This document shows, piece by piece, positions 8,324 to 16,121 of a stretch of 34,118 nt of DNA. Source of the DNA: Planctomycetota bacterium (GTDB taxonomy: Bacteria > Planctomycetota > Phycisphaerae > UBA1845 > Fen-1342); NCBI GenBank assembly GCA_022574815.1, contig JACZRH010000009.1, positions 1 to 34,118 of the forward strand, written 5' to 3'. Position numbers and translations under genes: made by a program. How positions within the stretch are numbered: the first letter of the stretch is position 1; every line of letters begins with the position of its first letter. The notes below the pieces were generated by a model. It was given only the letters and a program-made list of their open reading frames with translations. It was not told where the DNA came from and did not search any database.

Positions 8324-9238
8324 ATGAACGTCGCTCTGATCGGCTCGGTGAGCTCATCCTGGCACGCGCTGGACGCGCTGATTCGCTCCGGCGTGCAGAT
8401 CACAGGCGTGCTCGGCGTGGATGAGTCGCAGGCCGAACGGGTTTCGGACTTCCGCGCGTTGCGCGAGCTCGCGACCGCCGCGCGCGTCCCTTTTCAGTCG
8501 TTCGTCAAAATCTCCGAGCCCGCCGTCGAGACATTCTTGCGCGACTGCGCGCCGGACTTGTTGTGGGTCATCGGACTCTCACAGCTCGTCCCGCAACAGC
8601 TCATCGCGATCGCAACGCACGGCGCGGTCGGCTTCCATCCCACCATGCTGCCGCAGGGCCGCGGCCGCGCTCCGGTCGCGTGGACGATCCTGCTCAACCG
8701 CCGCGCCGCGGTGAATCTGTTTTTCCTGACCGACGAGCCCGACGCCGGCGACATTCTCGTGCAGCGCGAGGTCCCGGTGCTGCCCGACGACTACTCGGAG
8801 GATCTTATCCGTCGCACGAACCTCGTTCTCGCCAAGGCGATTGTGGATCTCGCCCCGCGCCTCAAGTCCGGCGACCTGCCCCGCACGCCGCAGGACCACA
8901 GCCGCGCGACGTACTACGCCAAACGAACACCCGCGGACGGGCTGATCGACTGGGCCAGACCACGCGACGAAATCTACCGGCTGATTCGCGCGGCGGGCCG
9001 CCCCTATCCCGGGGCGTTTACTCACGCCGGCGACGCAAGGCTCACCGTCTGGCGGGCCCGCCCCGCGCAGCCGAATGATGCGGTCGGCGACAACGAGCCG
9101 GGCGCGATCCTGCACCGTGACCCTTCCGGGCACCTGCTGGTCGCGTGCGGCGACGGCGGGCTATGGCTGACCGAGATCAAACTCGAAGGCGATTCGCCGG
9201 GCGAATCGCGGCTGGCTGTCGGGGCGCGGCTCAAGTAG
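8324..9238 (+). CDS. Formyltransferase family protein (Fmt/ArnA-like fold)
   Basis: Predicted 304-residue protein with the 10-formyltetrahydrofolate-dependent formyltransferase fold: an N-terminal Rossmann-like catalytic domain (about 1-190) and a C-terminal Fmt-like domain (about 200-300). The catalytic signature is GFHPTMLPQGRGRAPVAWTI with His105, and the Asp in DEPDAGDIL (Asp140) is kept. Canonical Fmt has Asn two residues before the His; here it is Gly103. That variant (GFHPT-LP-GRGR) occurs in formyltransferase-like proteins of sugar clusters, so loss of activity should not be assumed. The start has GGAG eight bases upstream. Its position between a sugar transferase and a PIG-L deacetylase argues for N-formylation of an amino sugar rather than initiator tRNA. 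The real substrate is unproven. Confidence 0.85.
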   Translation: MNVALIGSVSSSWHALDALIRSGVQITGVLGVDESQAERVSDFRALRELATAARVPFQSFVKISEPAVETFLRDCAPDLLWVIGLSQLVPQQLIAIATHGAVGFHPTMLPQGRGRAPVAWTILLNRRAAVNLFFLTDEPDAGDILVQREVPVLPDDYSEDLIRRTNLVLAKAIVDLAPRLKSGDLPRTPQDHSRATYYAKRTPADGLIDWARPRDEIYRLIRAAGRPYPGAFTHAGDARLTVWRARPAQPNDAVGDNEPGAILHRDPSGHLLVACGDGGLWLTEIKLEGDSPGESRLAVGARLK

Positions 9239-9295
9239 GATACGCCCCGTTTCGCACGCTCACTCACCCGTACAGCGCGCGCCCGAGGCGGCCGG

Positions 9296-9970
9296 ATGAA
9301 GATTCTCGTCGTAGCTCCGCACCCCGATGACGAAGTGCTCGGCCTCGGCGGGACGATACACCGGCTGGCCGCCGAAGGACACGACATCACCGTCGCCATC
9401 GTCACCAAGGGCTGGCAGCCGCTCTTTCCTGAAACGCAAGTGGCCCAGGTGCGCGGCGAGGCCGAGGCGGCCAACGCGTTGCTCGGCGTCAAGAACGTGC
9501 ATTTCATGGACCTGCCCGTGACGCGCCTAAACGCGATGCCGGAGCACGAGCTCAACGCCGCGTTCGATCAACTCGTGAGCACCGAGCAGCCGGAGCTGGT
9601 CTTCCTGCCCTTCCCCGGCGACCGGCACGAAGATCACCGGCAGATCTTCGACGCCAGCCTGGTCGCTTTGCGGCCGGTCGCGGACCGGGACTACATTCAG
9701 CGGGTGCTCTGCTACGAGACCGTCTCGGAAACGCACTGGTCCGTCGCCCACCTCGAGCCGGCGTTTCAGCCCCAGCTCTGGATCGACATCTCGCAGCACC
9801 TCGACGCGAAGCTCGCGGCCATGAAAACGTACAAGTCGCAGGTGCGCGACGCGCCCGACGCCCGCTCGCTGACGGCGGTTGAGTCGCTGGCAAAGTGGCG
9901 CGGCAGCGTGGTCAACATGCACGCGGCCGAGGCGTTCGTGGTCGTGCGCGAGTGCTGGCGCTCGGCCTGA
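9296..9970 (+). CDS. PIG-L/LmbE-type deacetylase
   Basis: Predicted 224-residue zinc-dependent N-deacetylase of the PIG-L/LmbE family, which removes acetyl groups from N-acetylated sugars and related compounds. The metal motif PHPDDE occupies residues 8-13 and the second motif HEDH residues 111-114 (FPGDRHEDHRQ). The C-terminal part has the usual VNMHAAEAFVVVRE ending. The length is typical and there is no signal peptide, so it acts in the cytoplasm. It lies 57 bases after the formyltransferase gene. Together they could deacetylate an N-acetyl sugar and then formylate the freed amine before the product is loaded on the lipid carrier. That pathway is inferred from gene order alone. Confidence 0.92.
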   Translation: MKILVVAPHPDDEVLGLGGTIHRLAAEGHDITVAIVTKGWQPLFPETQVAQVRGEAEAANALLGVKNVHFMDLPVTRLNAMPEHELNAAFDQLVSTEQPELVFLPFPGDRHEDHRQIFDASLVALRPVADRDYIQRVLCYETVSETHWSVAHLEPAFQPQLWIDISQHLDAKLAAMKTYKSQVRDAPDARSLTAVESLAKWRGSVVNMHAAEAFVVVRECWRSA

Positions 9971-10032
9971 CGGCTCACGGCGATCAGGGTTCGTTCGCCC
10001 AACTTCACGCGCCAACCAGGCAAGCGTCAGGC

Positions 10033-10100
10033 GTCGTGCTCAGCGGAGTGAAGCATCTTGCATAGGACTCGGCAAGACTCCGCGCTGCGCTCCGAATGAC
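10033..10100 (-). repeat. 68-bp palindrome-ended dispersed repeat, copy B
   Basis: Inverted copy of the element at 6616. It reads GTCGTGCTCAGCGG at its left end and GCGCTCCGAATGAC at its right end. It has the same 68-bp length and the same AAGCATCTTGC interior. It lies between the converging PIG-L and sigma-54 activator genes, so it may also help end transcription from both sides. Confidence 0.8.
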
Positions 10101-10139
10101 CGTATTCCCGCCTCGCCCCCCAAGTAGTCTCGCGCCGTT

Positions 10140-11663
10140 CTACTCGCTCTCCGGCCGCTGGATGGCGTATTTTCGCAGGCGGTAGCGCAGGTTGTCGCGC
10201 GAGATGCCGAGCGTGCGGGCGGCCTTGGACTGGTTCCAGCCGCTCTCCTTGAGAGCCTTGACGATCATCGCTTTCTCGTAGCCGACCAGCGACGATTTGC
10301 CTTCGCCCGGCGCCGGCTGCTCGATGTCGTTGGACACCTCGCGCGGCAATTGGCGCGGCTCGATGACGCCCGAGTCGCACAGCAGCACCGCCCGCTCGAG
10401 GACGTTGCGCATCTCGCGGATGTTGCCGGGCCAGCGGTAGATGCAGAGCAGGGACATTGCCTCTTCGCCGACCTGCGGCTCGGGCCGGCCCATTTCCTTC
10501 GAGACGGTCGTGATGAAGTGCGCCACCAGCAGGGGAATGTCCTCGCGGCGGTCGCGCAGCGGCGGCAGGTGGATCGGGAACACGTTCAAGCGGTAGTACA
10601 GGTCTTCGCGAAAATCGCCGGCCTCCATCGCGGCCTTCAGATCGCGATTGGTCGCCGCGATGATGCGCACGTCGCAAGCGACGGTCTTGGTCCCGCCGAC
10701 GCGGACGAACTCGCGCTCCTGCAGGACGCGCAAGAGCTTGATCTGGGTCGCGTGGCTGATGTCGCCGATCTCGTCGAGAAAGAGCGTGCCGCCGTCGGCG
10801 AGCTCGAAGCGACCGAGCTTTTGGGCGGTGGCGCCGGTGAAGGCGCCCGCCTCGTGTCCGAACAGCTCGCTCTCGAGCAGCGTCTCGGGCAGCGCCGCGC
10901 AGTTGATCGCGATGAACGCCCGCCCGCCGCGCGGGCTGCGCGCGTGCGTGAAGCGGGCGCTGAGCTCCTTGCCGGTCCCGGTCTCGCCGAGCAGGAGCAC
11001 GGTGGCATTGGTGTTCGCGACGCGCTCGCAGAGGTTCATCACATCCTGCAGCGCCGTGCTGTTGCCGATGATCGTGTCTTCGGAGCGCACACTCTCCCGC
11101 AACCCGCGATGGTCGCGTTTCAGCGCCTCGTGCAGCTTGGCGTTGGAGGTGCTGATCGCCGCAAGATTGCCGAAGACCTGCAGCAGGTCGAGGTCGCGCT
11201 CGCTGAACTGGCCGGTCTTGTGGTTGTTGAGCACCTCGACCACCCCGATCACCTCGCCGCGATAGGTCAGCGGCGCCGCGACCATCTCGCGGGTGGTGAA
11301 GCTCGACTTATCGTCGATCCCGCGGAAGAAGTTGGCATCTTCGCGCACGTCCCGGACGAGCGTGGGCTGGCCGGTCTGAGCGACGCGGCCGGCGATGCCG
11401 AGGTCGGCGTCAAATTCCTCACCCAACAGAGCGTCGCTGCGGTCGCCGACGGCGGCCTTGAAGACGAGCTTCTTGCGCTTCCGATCGAGCAGGAGCACGG
11501 AGCTGGCCTCGCCGTTGAGGACTTCCGCCGCCGATCGCGCGATCGCCTGGAGCGTCTCGGTGAGGTCGAGCGACGCACTCATGGCGGCCGACGCCTCAAG
11601 CAGCGCCGTGAGAGCCGCCTCGCTGATGGAGCCCGCCGGGAGCGAGACCGCTTTTTCGGGCAT
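10140..11663 (-). CDS. GAF-domain sigma-54-dependent transcriptional activator
   Basis: Predicted 507-residue enhancer-binding protein that would drive sigma-54 RNA polymerase. Domain order: GAF sensor (about 25-172), AAA+ domain (about 197-430) and Fis-type helix-turn-helix (about 455-500, KESGWNQSKAARTLGISRDN). In the AAA+ domain I see Walker A GETGTGKE (226-233), the sigma-54 contact loop GAFTGA (273-278), Walker B TLFLDEIGD (293-301), and DVRIIAATNRDL and FREDLYYRLNVFPI. All key residues look intact. The start is supported by AGGTGA a few bases upstream. There is no receiver domain and no histidine kinase next door, so the GAF domain probably binds the signal itself. The target genes are unknown. 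No convincing -24/-12 promoter was found near its neighbours. Confidence 0.95.
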   Translation of the reverse strand: MPEKAVSLPAGSISEAALTALLEASAAMSASLDLTETLQAIARSAAEVLNGEASSVLLLDRKRKKLVFKAAVGDRSDALLGEEFDADLGIAGRVAQTGQPTLVRDVREDANFFRGIDDKSSFTTREMVAAPLTYRGEVIGVVEVLNNHKTGQFSERDLDLLQVFGNLAAISTSNAKLHEALKRDHRGLRESVRSEDTIIGNSTALQDVMNLCERVANTNATVLLLGETGTGKELSARFTHARSPRGGRAFIAINCAALPETLLESELFGHEAGAFTGATAQKLGRFELADGGTLFLDEIGDISHATQIKLLRVLQEREFVRVGGTKTVACDVRIIAATNRDLKAAMEAGDFREDLYYRLNVFPIHLPPLRDRREDIPLLVAHFITTVSKEMGRPEPQVGEEAMSLLCIYRWPGNIREMRNVLERAVLLCDSGVIEPRQLPREVSNDIEQPAPGEGKSSLVGYEKAMIVKALKESGWNQSKAARTLGISRDNLRYRLRKYAIQRPESE

Positions 11664-11901
11664 GATTTCACCTGTTCAGGGCGTTGACCCGCCGGCCCGG
11701 GTGAAATCAGGTGCGTGCGCGTCGCGCGGCTAGCCGCTGGCCTGGCAGCACTTACGGCCGTCCAAGCTCGCCAAACACACCCGGGTCCGGTTATTCTCCG
11801 TTGACTTAGTTGACCCGATAATTCGGGCTTGTGCAAGCTCCCGACTCGTTTGACGAATCTTGGATACGGATACGAACCCGGCGACCCAAGGACCGTACGA
11901 A

Positions 11902-12516
11902 GTGGTGGATATTGCCGTGGAGACAAGGAGCGACGAGGAGCTACTGGCCGATCATCTCACCGGTCGTCCCGGGGCCTTCGATGCCCTCGCCGCTCGCTAT
12001 TCGAACGAGATTTATGCGTTTGTGTTCCGCTTCGTCAACCAGGCGGCCGTGGCCGAGGACCTCGTGCAGGAGACCTTTCTCCAGGTACACCTCGCCGCCG
12101 CCTCGTTTGACCCGTCGCGCTCGCTCAAACCGTGGCTGTACACCATTGCGGCGAACAAGGCGCGCGATTTCCTCCGTTCGCGCAAACGCCGCTCGGTACA
12201 GTCACTCGACGCGACGGGTCTTGACGAAGACGGGCCCTCGCTGGCCCAGAGCCTCGAGGCCGCCGACGTCACCGCTTTCGAACAGTGCCAACGGCAGGAG
12301 CAGCAGGAGATCGTGCGAAAACTGATCGAGCGGATGCCCGAGCATTTGCGGCTGATTCTGACGCTCGGGTACTACCAGAAGTTGCCGTACTCCGAAATCT
12401 CCGAGATCCTGGGCATCCCGGTCGGGACGGTCAAATCGCGGCTGCACGCCGCAGTGACGAACTTTGGAAAACTCTGGCACAAGCACATGCGAGCATCGCA
12501 ACCGGCCGATTCGTAA
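11902..12516 (+). CDS. ECF-type RNA polymerase sigma factor
   Basis: Predicted 204-residue sigma-70 family factor of the extracytoplasmic-function type. Region 2 is clear (GAFDALAARYSNEIYAFVFR, then AAVAEDLVQETFLQVH, the core-binding part, and KPWLYTIAANKARDFLR). Region 4 follows a short linker (MPEHLRLILTLGYYQKLPYSEISEILGIPVGTVKSRLHAA, the -35 helix-turn-helix). The open frame extends to a TTG at 11860 with no ribosome-binding site. I prefer the GTG at 11902 because AAGGA lies nine bases before it; GTG 11905 is equally close. The next gene, 16 bases downstream, is a membrane protein with an anti-sigma-like N-terminus and is the likely regulator. Confidence 0.92.
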   Translation: MVDIAVETRSDEELLADHLTGRPGAFDALAARYSNEIYAFVFRFVNQAAVAEDLVQETFLQVHLAAASFDPSRSLKPWLYTIAANKARDFLRSRKRRSVQSLDATGLDEDGPSLAQSLEAADVTAFEQCQRQEQQEIVRKLIERMPEHLRLILTLGYYQKLPYSEISEILGIPVGTVKSRLHAAVTNFGKLWHKHMRASQPADS

Positions 12517-12532
12517 CAGGAAGCAGGGCATC

Positions 12533-13567
12533 ATGCCGACGCCATCGAACGACAACAGCAATATCGAACCCGACCTTCTGGACCTGCACCTGGGGCACCT
12601 GTCCGACGCACAGCGGGCGGACTTGCTGCAACGCATCGCCGCGGACCCGGCCCTGGCATCGCAGCAGGAGGCGTATTCCGCGATCTTTCACGCGCTGGGG
12701 ACTTTGTCCGACGAAGCCGCACCGGCCGAGCTGGCGCGAAAAGTCCGCGCCCGCGTCGCGCAGGCCGGTCCCCCGCCGCGCATGACCCACGCGCCGACAT
12801 CCGACTCCGAGCCCGACGAATTCGCCGCCGGCAACTGGATCATCCGCGTCCGCAGCCTGAGCGACATTATCGCGGTGGCGGCGGTGCTGGTGCTCGCGGT
12901 CGGTCTCGGTCTGCCGAGCCTGCTCCAGGTCCGCGAGCGAAGCCGCATCATGGGCTGCTCCCAGAACCTGCAACGGCTCGGACAGGGTTTGAGCGCCTAT
13001 GCGAGCGCGTTCGGCGACAGTCTGCCGTTCGTCGGTTGGAACAAGCGCAGCTCGTCGTGGCAGCCCAGCAACGAGCCGGGCGTGCAGTTGATGCCGAATC
13101 GGCGGCACGTGTATCCGTTGTTGCGAGCCGGCCGCGTGCGGGCCGCGTGGTTCATTTGCCCGTCGCGCCGCGACGTGGCGATGCCGGACGATCAGATCGG
13201 GCAGCGCAACGACTTCATCGAGGCCCGCAACGTGAGCTACGCCTACCAGAACATGGCCGGCGTGCGGCCCTTGCTCTCGGGCAACCCCGACCTTCCGATC
13301 CTGGCCGACGACAACCCCCTGTTCGACAACGGCCTGCCGCTCTTCGGCATCGGCAAGCGGCTGGGACTCATGAACGTCGCCGAGATGAACTCGCGCGCCC
13401 ACCGCGGCCGGGGCCAGAATCTGCTGACGGTCGGCGGCAGCGTCAAATTCGCGGACACGCCGTACAGCGGCGTGGACGGCGACAACATCTGGCTGCTGAA
13501 GGACGTGGCCGAGTACAAGGGCCGCGAAGGCCCGAAGAGCGCCAAGGATTCTCACCTGTTGAAGTAG
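12533..13567 (+). CDS. Membrane anti-sigma-like protein with pseudopilin-like outer domain
   Basis: Predicted 344-residue single-pass membrane protein. The cytoplasmic part (about 1-100) looks like an anti-sigma or zinc-finger-less sensor: DLLDLHLGHLSDAQRADLLQ then LARKVRARV. A transmembrane helix spans about 110-132. The outer domain starts RSRIMGCSQNLQRLGQGLSAYASAFGDSLP, which matches the segment after the helix in type II pseudopilins and DUF1559 proteins (Cys, Asn-Leu, Leu-Gly, Tyr-Ala). It later has AHRGRGQNLLTVGGSVKFAD, like the H-X9-DG motif of those proteins but with Gly for Asp. The ATG at 12533 has AGGAAG and CAGGG upstream. It follows the ECF gene by 16 bases, so it probably holds that factor at the membrane. 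Domain assignments are by eye. Confidence 0.8.
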   Translation: MPTPSNDNSNIEPDLLDLHLGHLSDAQRADLLQRIAADPALASQQEAYSAIFHALGTLSDEAAPAELARKVRARVAQAGPPPRMTHAPTSDSEPDEFAAGNWIIRVRSLSDIIAVAAVLVLAVGLGLPSLLQVRERSRIMGCSQNLQRLGQGLSAYASAFGDSLPFVGWNKRSSSWQPSNEPGVQLMPNRRHVYPLLRAGRVRAAWFICPSRRDVAMPDDQIGQRNDFIEARNVSYAYQNMAGVRPLLSGNPDLPILADDNPLFDNGLPLFGIGKRLGLMNVAEMNSRAHRGRGQNLLTVGGSVKFADTPYSGVDGDNIWLLKDVAEYKGREGPKSAKDSHLLK

Positions 13568-13731
13568 CCGTCACACTGCCGAACGGCCGCTCCCATACAC
13601 CTGGATCCGGATTGCTTCCGGGGCCAAGGCCGTGACCGGTTGCGGACCTCTGCGATCTGCCGCGAGAACCCTGTAGCGGACCGCGCCTCGCAGGCCGTAG
13701 TTACTGCCCGCAGCGCGGAAGGATGAACTCC

Positions 13732-13799
13732 GTCATGCCGAGCGCAGCAAGGAATCCTGCCGAGCCCGGGGCCAGATGGCTCGCTTCGCTCAGCATGAC
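13732..13799 (+). repeat. 68-bp palindrome-ended dispersed repeat, copy C
   Basis: Starts GTCATGCCGAGCGCAGC and ends GCTCAGCATGAC, with AAGGAATCCTGC and GATGGCTCGCTTCGCT inside. It has the same length and end sequences as copies at 6616 and 10033; the middle is the most diverged part. Confidence 0.82.
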
Positions 13800-14056
13800 C
13801 TACAACACTTCGTGCTCCCCGTAGTTGGTAGCGGCCGCCGCGCATGTTTCATGCGGCGGAATCGTTGGCCGGCGATCGAATTCGAGATTCTCTGTAAGCA
13901 CGTGCCGTATTTTCTCGTTATCATCTCAAGCTCGTGATTGCTGGCTTCGGGCTCCGGCAGCATTGGACGTCGAACTTCGCAGCAGAGCGTGCCGTTCCGT
14001 ATCGCCGGGCGACGCATTCGTCGCGCGGGAACCGGTGCGGAGGCAAGAAAAGACGA

Positions 14057-14076
14057 CTCGGCGCAACTGCGCCGAG
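14057..14076. promoter_or_regulatory. Perfect 8-bp hairpin in the leader of the LolA-like gene
   Basis: CTCGGCGC and GCGCCGAG pair around an AACT loop, 31 bases before the ATG at 14108. On the minus strand it is followed by TCGTCTTTTCTT, so it could end transcription arriving from the right. On the plus strand it would be a leader hairpin. Its role is not determined. Confidence 0.5.
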
Positions 14077-14107
14077 CACACTGATCCGTGGGTAGGAGAG
14101 AAACCCA

Positions 14108-14989
14108 ATGAAACACACAAGATCGTTAGCAGTCCTGTCGGCCATCCTGTTCGGCTGCGGGGCCTTGGGATTCGCCGACGACGTGGCGGAAATCGAGAAG
14201 AAGATCGTAGCGGCCTGGGCCAAGGTCAAGTCGTATTCGGCCAAGACCACGTCGACGTCGGAATACACCTATGATGGGCACTCCGAGAAGAGCGAGTTCC
14301 GGGGCACGACGGAGTTGGTCCTCAAAGCGGAGAAGGTGTTCAGCCGGACGGAAAGGAACCAAACGACGGTCAAGACCGAAGACGGCAAGACGACCACCGA
14401 AAAAACGCACTCCCTGATTGTCGTCAACGCGGAGTTCACGTGGAAGCTCACGGAAACCGACGGAAAAACGACCGTCATGAAGATGCAAGCGTATACGGCG
14501 GCGACGTATAGCCCCGAGACTTACTTCAAATCCTATCGCGACAACTACACAATCAAATCGCTTCCGGACGCGAAGTTCGACGGGGCCGATTGCTACGTGC
14601 TCGAAGCGAAAATGAAGCCGGTAGAGGGCCTGCCGGCTTCGGGCGCGTTCGTCACGTACTACCGCAAGGACTGCGGGATTTCGGTCAAGTCCGTCACGTA
14701 TGACGCGGACGGCAAGGTCACGATGGAGAGCCTCACGACCGACCTGAAGCTCAACCCCAGCATCAGCGACAAGCGCTTCGAGTTCACGGTCCCGGAGGGC
14801 GTCGAGGTCATGGACATGACGCCGGAGGGGCGGAAAAAAGCGATGGAGCAAATGCAGGCCGAAGAAGCGTCCGACGAGCCGAAGGCCGAGGCCAAGAAAA
14901 AAGAGCCCGCCAAGAAGAAAGAGCCGGCCAAGAAGCCCGAAGAGAAGAAAAAGAAGAAGCTCAAGCTTCCGAAAATCAAATTCCCCTAA
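14108..14989 (+). CDS. LolA-like exported protein with Lys-rich tail
   Basis: Predicted 293-residue exported protein resembling outer-membrane lipoprotein-sorting (LolA-like) proteins, which carry or sense lipids in the periplasm. A signal peptide covers about residues 1-23 (ends LGFADD). The body (about 25-245) has the usual alternating beta pattern (KSYSAKTTSTSEYTYDG, FRGTTELVLKAEKVF, WKLTETDGKTTVMK, TYYRKDCGISVKSVTYDADGK) and ends FEFTVPEGVEVMDMTPEG. The last 40 or so residues are a Lys/Glu/Pro/Ala low-complexity tail (KKKEPAKKKEPAKK) closing with KLKLPKIKFP. That is odd for a carrier and would be strongly basic. The start has GGAGAG at a good distance. A strong terminator follows. Family placement is by pattern only. 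Confidence 0.8.
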   Translation: MKHTRSLAVLSAILFGCGALGFADDVAEIEKKIVAAWAKVKSYSAKTTSTSEYTYDGHSEKSEFRGTTELVLKAEKVFSRTERNQTTVKTEDGKTTTEKTHSLIVVNAEFTWKLTETDGKTTVMKMQAYTAATYSPETYFKSYRDNYTIKSLPDAKFDGADCYVLEAKMKPVEGLPASGAFVTYYRKDCGISVKSVTYDADGKVTMESLTTDLKLNPSISDKRFEFTVPEGVEVMDMTPEGRKKAMEQMQAEEASDEPKAEAKKKEPAKKKEPAKKPEEKKKKKLKLPKIKFP

Positions 14990-15005
14990 GAACGTGAATC
15001 CCGGT

Positions 15006-15044
15006 CCGTGCGAAACCGGTGATTCGCCGGTTCCGCACGGGTTT
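15006..15044 (+). terminator. Intrinsic terminator after the LolA-like gene
   Basis: CCGTGCG-A-AACCGG pairs with CCGGTT-C-CGCACGG around a TGATTCG loop, giving 13 pairs with one mismatch. It is followed by GTTTCAG. It lies 17 bases after the TAA of the LolA-like gene. The T-run is short. Confidence 0.65.
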
Positions 15045-15254
15045 CAGGGCCGGGCGCCGAGCCGGGACGCAGCACCCGGCGGCGCTTGGTTCACGGCATG
15101 GAATCCCGCTCGATTTCGAGCGCGATGCATGATGGTGTGGCCTAACACTTTCGACGCGGTGCGGCGACCAGTAGAGCTGCTCAGAGCGAATGACCGAACG
15201 CCGACCCCGCAGGAGGTATGTTGATGGGCAACGACCCGCAGCCCCGCGAAGCGT

Positions 15255-15377
15255 ATGAAGCGGATTAACTCGAAAACGCCGCAGGCCAGCCCCGTCGCGA
15301 CCATCGTGCCGGATCCTTACAGCCGTCTGGAGTACCGCGACTATCCGGGAGGCTTCAAAACCGGAACGGCGCGCTGA
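15255..15377 (+). pseudogene. Out-of-frame upstream fragment of VgrG
   Basis: A 40-codon frame ends with SRLEYRDYPGGFKTGTAR, then TGA at 15375-15377. The Y-R-D-Y-P-G-G-F motif belongs to the gp27-like part of VgrG spike proteins. The expected continuation (ALTRAEMRIKERKAD) is present but in another frame, so a small indel lies near 15357-15372. The first two hundred or so residues of a normal VgrG are missing upstream. A strong Shine-Dalgarno site (AGGAGG, 15211-15216) starts only a 16-codon frame, MLMGNDPQPREAYEAD, which also suggests a decayed start. The stretch between the terminator at 15044 and this fragment holds nothing else I recognise. Confidence 0.6.
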
Positions 15378-15388
15378 CGCGGGCCGAA

Positions 15389-16069
15389 ATGCGCATCAAG
15401 GAGCGCAAGGCCGACGAGTTCATCGTCAACGCCAGCGCCACCGTACGCGCGCTGCTCCCCGGCTTCCGTTTCACGCCGGAGGAGCACCCCATTCAGGCGT
15501 TTAACCGCGAATATGTCGTCACTCGCATCGAACATAAGGCCACGCAGCCGGAAAGCGCCGAGGAGGACTCCACCGGCAGCGAGCTCGGCACCCAAGATAA
15601 GACCGAGCTGCGCCTGATCCCGTCCGACGTCATCTACCGCCCGCCGCGAAAAACGGAGCGGGCGATCGTCCAGGGCAGTCAAACCGCGATGGTGGTCGGG
15701 CCGGACCAGGAGGAGATCGACTGCGACGAGTACGGCCGCGTGCGCGTGCGCTTCCATTGGGATCTCGAGGCCGAGAAGTACGAGGACTGCTCCTTCTGGA
15801 TCCGCGTGAGCAACAACTGGGCCGGCGGGAACTACGGCATTATGTTCCTGCCGCGCATCGGGCAGGAGGTGATCGTCGATTTTCTGGAAGGCGATCCGGG
15901 CCAGCCGATCATCACCGGGCAGGTCTACAACAACGACAACATGCCCCCGTACAAGCTCCCGGACGAGAAGACCAAGATCACCATCAAGAGCCGCAGCAGC
16001 AAGGAAGGCGGCAGCGGAGCAGCGGGAGGGGGCGCCGGGGGCGGCGGCGGCGACACGCTCGACCGGTAG
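15389..16069 (+). CDS. VgrG spike protein, N- and C-terminally truncated
   Basis: A 226-residue remnant of a type VI secretion tip protein (VgrG/TssI). It begins inside the gp27-like region (MRIKERKADEFIVNASATVR... FRFTPEEHP) and contains the full gp5-like OB-fold: VVGPDQEEIDCDEYGRVRVRFHWD, FWIRVSNNWAGGNYGIMFLPRIGQEVIVDFLEGDPGQPIITGQVYN. It then reaches the usual linker PPYKLPDEKTKITIKSRSSK. Normal VgrG goes on into a beta-helix needle. Here the protein ends in a Gly-rich tail (GGSGAAGGGAGGGGGDTLDR). The ATG at 15389 is only the first in-frame start after the frameshift; full-length VgrG is usually over 550 residues. It is unlikely to work as a spike alone, but it marks the island's origin. 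A likely cargo gene follows after 52 bases. Confidence 0.88.
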   Translation: MRIKERKADEFIVNASATVRALLPGFRFTPEEHPIQAFNREYVVTRIEHKATQPESAEEDSTGSELGTQDKTELRLIPSDVIYRPPRKTERAIVQGSQTAMVVGPDQEEIDCDEYGRVRVRFHWDLEAEKYEDCSFWIRVSNNWAGGNYGIMFLPRIGQEVIVDFLEGDPGQPIITGQVYNNDNMPPYKLPDEKTKITIKSRSSKEGGSGAAGGGAGGGGGDTLDR

Positions 16070-16121
16070 GATTCGGGTAAATAGGACTGTCGGCGCGACG
16101 CCGCGACGCTAAGGAGATCAA

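Larger units (their letters stand above)
13568..14107. other. 540-base intergenic region with repeat and hairpins
   Basis: No gene is supported. The region holds repeat copy C (13732-13799), a bulged hairpin at 13835-13859 (CCGCC-GC-GCATG / CATGC-GGCGG with a TTT loop) and a perfect hairpin at 14057-14076 just before the next gene. The open frames across it are shadows with no motif. Confidence 0.5.

Noticed and set aside
10350-11687. 445-codon plus-strand frame opposite the sigma-54 activator
   Set aside because: Antisense shadow of a protein with intact Walker, GAFTGA and helix-turn-helix motifs.
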